From the NCBI GenBank assembly GCA_946409885.1, contig CAMJYF010000104.1, positions 1 through 6,715 on the forward strand: a DNA stretch of 6,715 nt, written 5' to 3'. Under the pieces are notes generated by a model. It was given only the letters and a program-made list of their open reading frames with translations, did no database searches and was not told where the DNA came from. This document shows, piece by piece, positions 4,245 to 6,715 of the stretch; the first letter of the stretch is position 1; every line of letters starts with the position of its first letter. A program made the translations under genes and the position numbers. This DNA comes from an uncultured Clostridia bacterium (GTDB lineage Bacteria; Bacillota; Clostridia; Oscillospirales; Acutalibacteraceae).

Positions 4245-4958
4245 TTACAGAGGTTTTTTGGCGATCTGTCCCGCATTACGGGGATACTTCATTGGTGTGG
4301 AGGATATTTTATGAAATATAACGATCTCTCTTTCTGCCCCTTCCGGGATCGTGTATCTCTCTCTTGCCGTCCGTTTTCCTCCTAAGGTTGCCGCCGCGCC
4401 AAAGCCTCTCTGTTGCTCCTCTTCCGACATAATGGCTTTTAAAGGAGCAAACAGGCCGCCCTTCTTTGCCAATGGCAAACAGTATTCCGCCAGTACGTTC
4501 AGCGAAGCCACTGCGCGTGCGGTAACGACGTCAAAAGCTTCTCTGTAAGAAGATTGTCGTCCTGCGTCCTCCGCACGGATCTGAACGATATTCGCTTCCA
4601 ATCCCAATTCCGATGTAAGTAACCGCAGAAAGTCCAGCTTTTTGTTGATAGAATCAAACAATGTCACTTTCAGCCTGGAATTGGCGCATAGCAGCGCGGC
4701 CCCGGGAAAGCCCGCCCCCGTTCCCACGTCGCAAAGAGCGTCGCCATCTTTTAATGGAACATACTTCAACAGATACAGGCTGTCGACAAAGTGCTTGTTG
4801 ACGATCTCGTCCGGCGCGGTGATGGCCGTTAAATTTACCTTTTCATTATAATCAACTAACAGACGCGCGTAAGTATCAAAACGCAGCACAGCTTCTTCTG
4901 TTAACGTCAATCCGATTTCTGTACACCCTGATAGCAGCAATTCTTTTGAAATAAACAT
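4245..4958 (-). CDS. rsmG: 16S rRNA (guanine-N7) methyltransferase RsmG (GidB)
   Basis: RsmG uses S-adenosylmethionine to methylate N7 of the conserved guanine in the 530 loop of 16S rRNA (G527 in E. coli numbering). Loss is known to give low-level streptomycin resistance. The protein has 237 residues, the usual length. The Rossmann-fold motif I is CDVGTGAGFPG (76-86), preceded by the RsmG block NLTAI and HFVDSL (42-61). Other family blocks are IRAEDAG (127-133), TARAVASL (146-153) and LFAPLKA (169-175), where most homologues have a glycine after the lysine. The C-terminus TPMKYPRNAG...KKPL (221-237) is diagnostic. The ATG at 4958 lies 3 nt after the mnmG stop. Its weak AGGA site (4965-4968) sits inside the last mnmG codons, suggesting translational coupling. 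The gene is the last of the mnmG operon, before the leader hairpin of the Noc-like gene. Confidence 0.96.
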   Translation of the reverse strand: MFISKELLLSGCTEIGLTLTEEAVLRFDTYARLLVDYNEKVNLTAITAPDEIVNKHFVDSLYLLKYVPLKDGDALCDVGTGAGFPGAALLCANSRLKVTLFDSINKKLDFLRLLTSELGLEANIVQIRAEDAGRQSSYREAFDVVTARAVASLNVLAEYCLPLAKKGGLFAPLKAIMSEEEQQRGFGAAATLGGKRTARERYTIPEGAEREIVIFHKISSTPMKYPRNAGQIAKKPL

Positions 4959-4961
4959 AAA

Positions 4962-6715
4962 TTATCCTATTCTGTTCTTGGTTAAATAGATCAATAGTAC
5001 GGAAATGTCCGCAGGGCTGACGCCGGAGATGCGGGAGGCCTGTCCGATGCTTCTCGGACGGATTCTGGAAAGCTTTTCCACCGCCTCGGTCCGCAGATTG
5101 ATGATATCGTGAAAATCGATGTCGTCCGGCAGCAGCTTTGCCTCCAGCCGGTTCATTTCCGCGATCTGTGCCTGCTGCCGTTTGATATACCCTTCATATT
5201 TCAGATCGATTTCCACCTGCTCAAAGATTTCGGCAGCATAATCCGGTCGGTTTTTGTCGAAGGGCGTCAGTACTTCGTAGTTGAGCTGCGGCCTTCGGAT
5301 CAGGTCCGCCAGACGACAGCCGGTGGTGATGGGCGTTGTTTCACGTGAAACAATCATCCGGTTCAGCTCCTCGTCGGGGGCTAAAAACGTCGATTCCACC
5401 CGTTTTTTTTCCTCTTCAATCAACCGCAGTTTTTTTCGCAGCCGTTCATATTGCTCCTCGCTGACAAGCCCCAGCCGATAGCCGTATTCCATCAGGCGGA
5501 TATCAGCGTTGTCCTGCCGCAGCACCAGGCGGTATTCCGAGCGGCTGGTCATCATGCGGTAGGGCTCGTTGCAGCCCTTTGTCACCAGATCGTCGATCAG
5601 CGTGCCGATGTAAGAACTGGAACGGGTCAGCACAAAGGGGGATTTTTCCTGCACTTTCAGCGCGGCGTTGATGCCGGCGATCAGTCCTTGTGCCGCAGCC
5701 TCCTCATAGCCGCTGGAGCCGTTAAATTGCCCCGCGCCAAACAGCCCGTCGAACTCGTTGAACTCCAGAGTGGGCTTCAGCACCAGCGGATCGACACAGT
5801 CGTATTCGATGGCATAGGCGTTGCGCATCACGTGGGCGTGTTCCAGCCCCCTGATGGTGTGGATAAACCCTTCCTGCACGTCCACGGGCAGCGAGGAGGA
5901 AAGCCCCTGTAAATACAGCTCCTCTGTCTCCAGTCCGCAGGGCTCGATAAAAATCTGGTGCCGCTCCTTGTCCGCAAACCGCACCATCTTATCCTCAATG
6001 CTGGGGCAATAGCGGGGGCCGACCCCCTCTATCAGACCGCCAAACAGGGGAGAACGGTCCAGATTTGCCATTATGATACGTTTTGTTTCGTCGTTGGTGT
6101 AGGTGACGTAGCATTCCAGCCGGTTTTTGGGCGGGGTAACGGTGGAAAAAGAGAAGGGTACCACATGCTCGTCCCCGTATTGTGGTTCTAATTCAGAAAA
6201 ATCAACGCTGCGCCGGTTGACGCGGCTGGGGGTGCCGGTCTTAAAGCGCCGCAGCGCCACGCCGGTAGCCTTCAGCGAATCGGACAGCCCGACGGAGGGG
6301 AACATGCCGTCCGGCCCGCCGGAAAAACACTTGTCTCCCACGTAGATCTTCCCGTCCAAAAACGTGCCGGTGGCGAGAATCACGCAGCGGGCGGTAAACA
6401 CGCAGTCCAGCTTCGTCTTCAACTCCCAGCCCGCCTCCGTCCGGCGCAGGCTGACCACCTCTCCCTGGTGCAGGTCCAGCCCCTCCTGCCGCTCCATGGC
6501 GCGTTTCATGTATTTGCTGTACTCCCGCCGGTCGATCTGGGCCCGGGGGGAGTGAACCGCCGGGCCCTTGCCCAGGTTCAGCATCCGGCATTGCAGGGCG
6601 TTGGCGTCCGCCGCCTTGCCCATCTCGCCGCCCAGCGCGTCGATCTCCCGCACCAGATGGCCCTTGGAGGTGCCGCCGATGGAGGGGTTGCACGGCATAT
6701 TGCCGATCCAATCCA
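4962..6715 (-). CDS. mnmG: tRNA uridine 5-carboxymethylaminomethyl modification enzyme MnmG (GidA), N-terminus off the window
   Basis: MnmG, with MnmE, uses FAD and a folate one-carbon donor to modify carbon 5 of wobble uridine 34 in several tRNAs. About 584 codons are visible of a protein usually about 620-630 residues long. Roughly the first 40-45, including the FAD-binding GxGxxG, lie beyond the right edge. The frame is open to the edge (DWIGN before MPCNPSIGG), so the Met encoded at 6698 is internal, not the start. Visible family blocks are MPCNPSIGG with one conserved cysteine, KGPAV, the second cysteine in GVGPRYCPSIEDK (about 6017-5979), GQFNGSSGYEEAAAQG, DNADIRL, and the C-terminal helical YEGYIKRQ and SIGQASRISGVSPADI. 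A perfect parS site is embedded in the codons for Ile-Val-Ser-Arg-Glu-Thr, and the frame is undisturbed. mnmE would be expected upstream. Confidence 0.97.
   Translation of the reverse strand, partial: DWIGNMPCNPSIGGTSKGHLVREIDALGGEMGKAADANALQCRMLNLGKGPAVHSPRAQIDRREYSKYMKRAMERQEGLDLHQGEVVSLRRTEAGWELKTKLDCVFTARCVILATGTFLDGKIYVGDKCFSGGPDGMFPSVGLSDSLKATGVALRRFKTGTPSRVNRRSVDFSELEPQYGDEHVVPFSFSTVTPPKNRLECYVTYTNDETKRIIMANLDRSPLFGGLIEGVGPRYCPSIEDKMVRFADKERHQIFIEPCGLETEELYLQGLSSSLPVDVQEGFIHTIRGLEHAHVMRNAYAIEYDCVDPLVLKPTLEFNEFDGLFGAGQFNGSSGYEEAAAQGLIAGINAALKVQEKSPFVLTRSSSYIGTLIDDLVTKGCNEPYRMMTSRSEYRLVLRQDNADIRLMEYGYRLGLVSEEQYERLRKKLRLIEEEKKRVESTFLAPDEELNRMIVSRETTPITTGCRLADLIRRPQLNYEVLTPFDKNRPDYAAEIFEQVEIDLKYEGYIKRQQAQIAEMNRLEAKLLPDDIDFHDIINLRTEAVEKLSRIRPRSIGQASRISGVSPADISVLLIYLTKNRIG
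5337..5352. other. parS site 3, inside the mnmG coding sequence
   Basis: This is an exact TGTTTCACGTGAAACA. On the coding strand it is read as the last base of an Ile codon followed by GTT TCA CGT GAA ACA (Val-Ser-Arg-Glu-Thr). It lies about 2.2 kb from the two intergenic sites and extends the parS cluster upstream of rsmG. A perfect 16-bp match is very unlikely by chance in 6.7 kb, so it is probably a true ParB site. Confidence 0.9.

Noticed and set aside
4701..4709. CCCGGGAAA in rsmG, resembling half of a Noc-binding site (ATTTCCCGGGAAAT)
   Set aside because: The left half lacks the TTT, so it is not a full palindromic site. A half-match in a G+C-rich gene is expected by chance. No complete Noc-binding site was seen in the window.
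5821..5840. CACGTG core in mnmG near 5830, as a possible fourth parS
   Set aside because: The flanks (GCATCACGTGGGCG) do not match the TGTTT/AAACA arms of parS.

Overview
The window is a chromosomal segment of a Gram-positive bacterium of the Clostridia (Bacillota). The main evidence is the gene order mnmG-rsmG-(Noc-like)-soj/parA-parB-serS, all read from the minus strand, together with three perfect copies of the Bacillota parS site TGTTTCACGTGAAACA. This order is typical of the neighbourhood of the replication origin in Bacillota. The proteins look like those of gut Clostridia (Oscillospirales/Lachnospirales-like), but I cannot place the genus from sequence alone.

In transcription order (right to left), the window opens inside mnmG, the tRNA wobble-uridine modification enzyme, whose N-terminus lies off the right edge. 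Next, 3 nt after it, comes rsmG, the 16S rRNA m7G methyltransferase. A 118-nt gap with an inverted repeat precedes a divergent ParB-family gene in the place usually held by noc. A hairpin terminator, two tandem parS sites and a well-formed sigma-A promoter then lead into soj (parA). A 64-bp double-hairpin repeat separates soj from parB (spo0J). A 126-bp region bounded by inverted repeats separates parB from serS, which runs off the left edge.

Soj, ParB and the parS sites form a complete ParABS system for origin segregation and SMC loading. One parS is embedded in the mnmG reading frame, so the visible parS sites span about 2.2 kb. The Noc-like protein is the most unusual gene. It aligns without gaps to the ParB CTP-binding and helix-turn-helix core, and its C-terminus resembles Noc, but both CTP-binding motifs and the GHAR motif are gone. 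It therefore looks like a ParB-fold protein that has lost the CTP switch.

G+C content falls in the middle of the window. For example, 22/60 bases are G or C at 3661-3720, against 42/60 at 1381-1440 and 43/60 at 6601-6660. No stretch without a gene exceeds 300 bases. The longest are about 260 nt (3045-3304: parS sites, soj promoter, terminator) and 206 nt (1075-1280: inverted-repeat element and serS ribosome binding site). I saw no rRNA, tRNA, CRISPR array or transposase gene.
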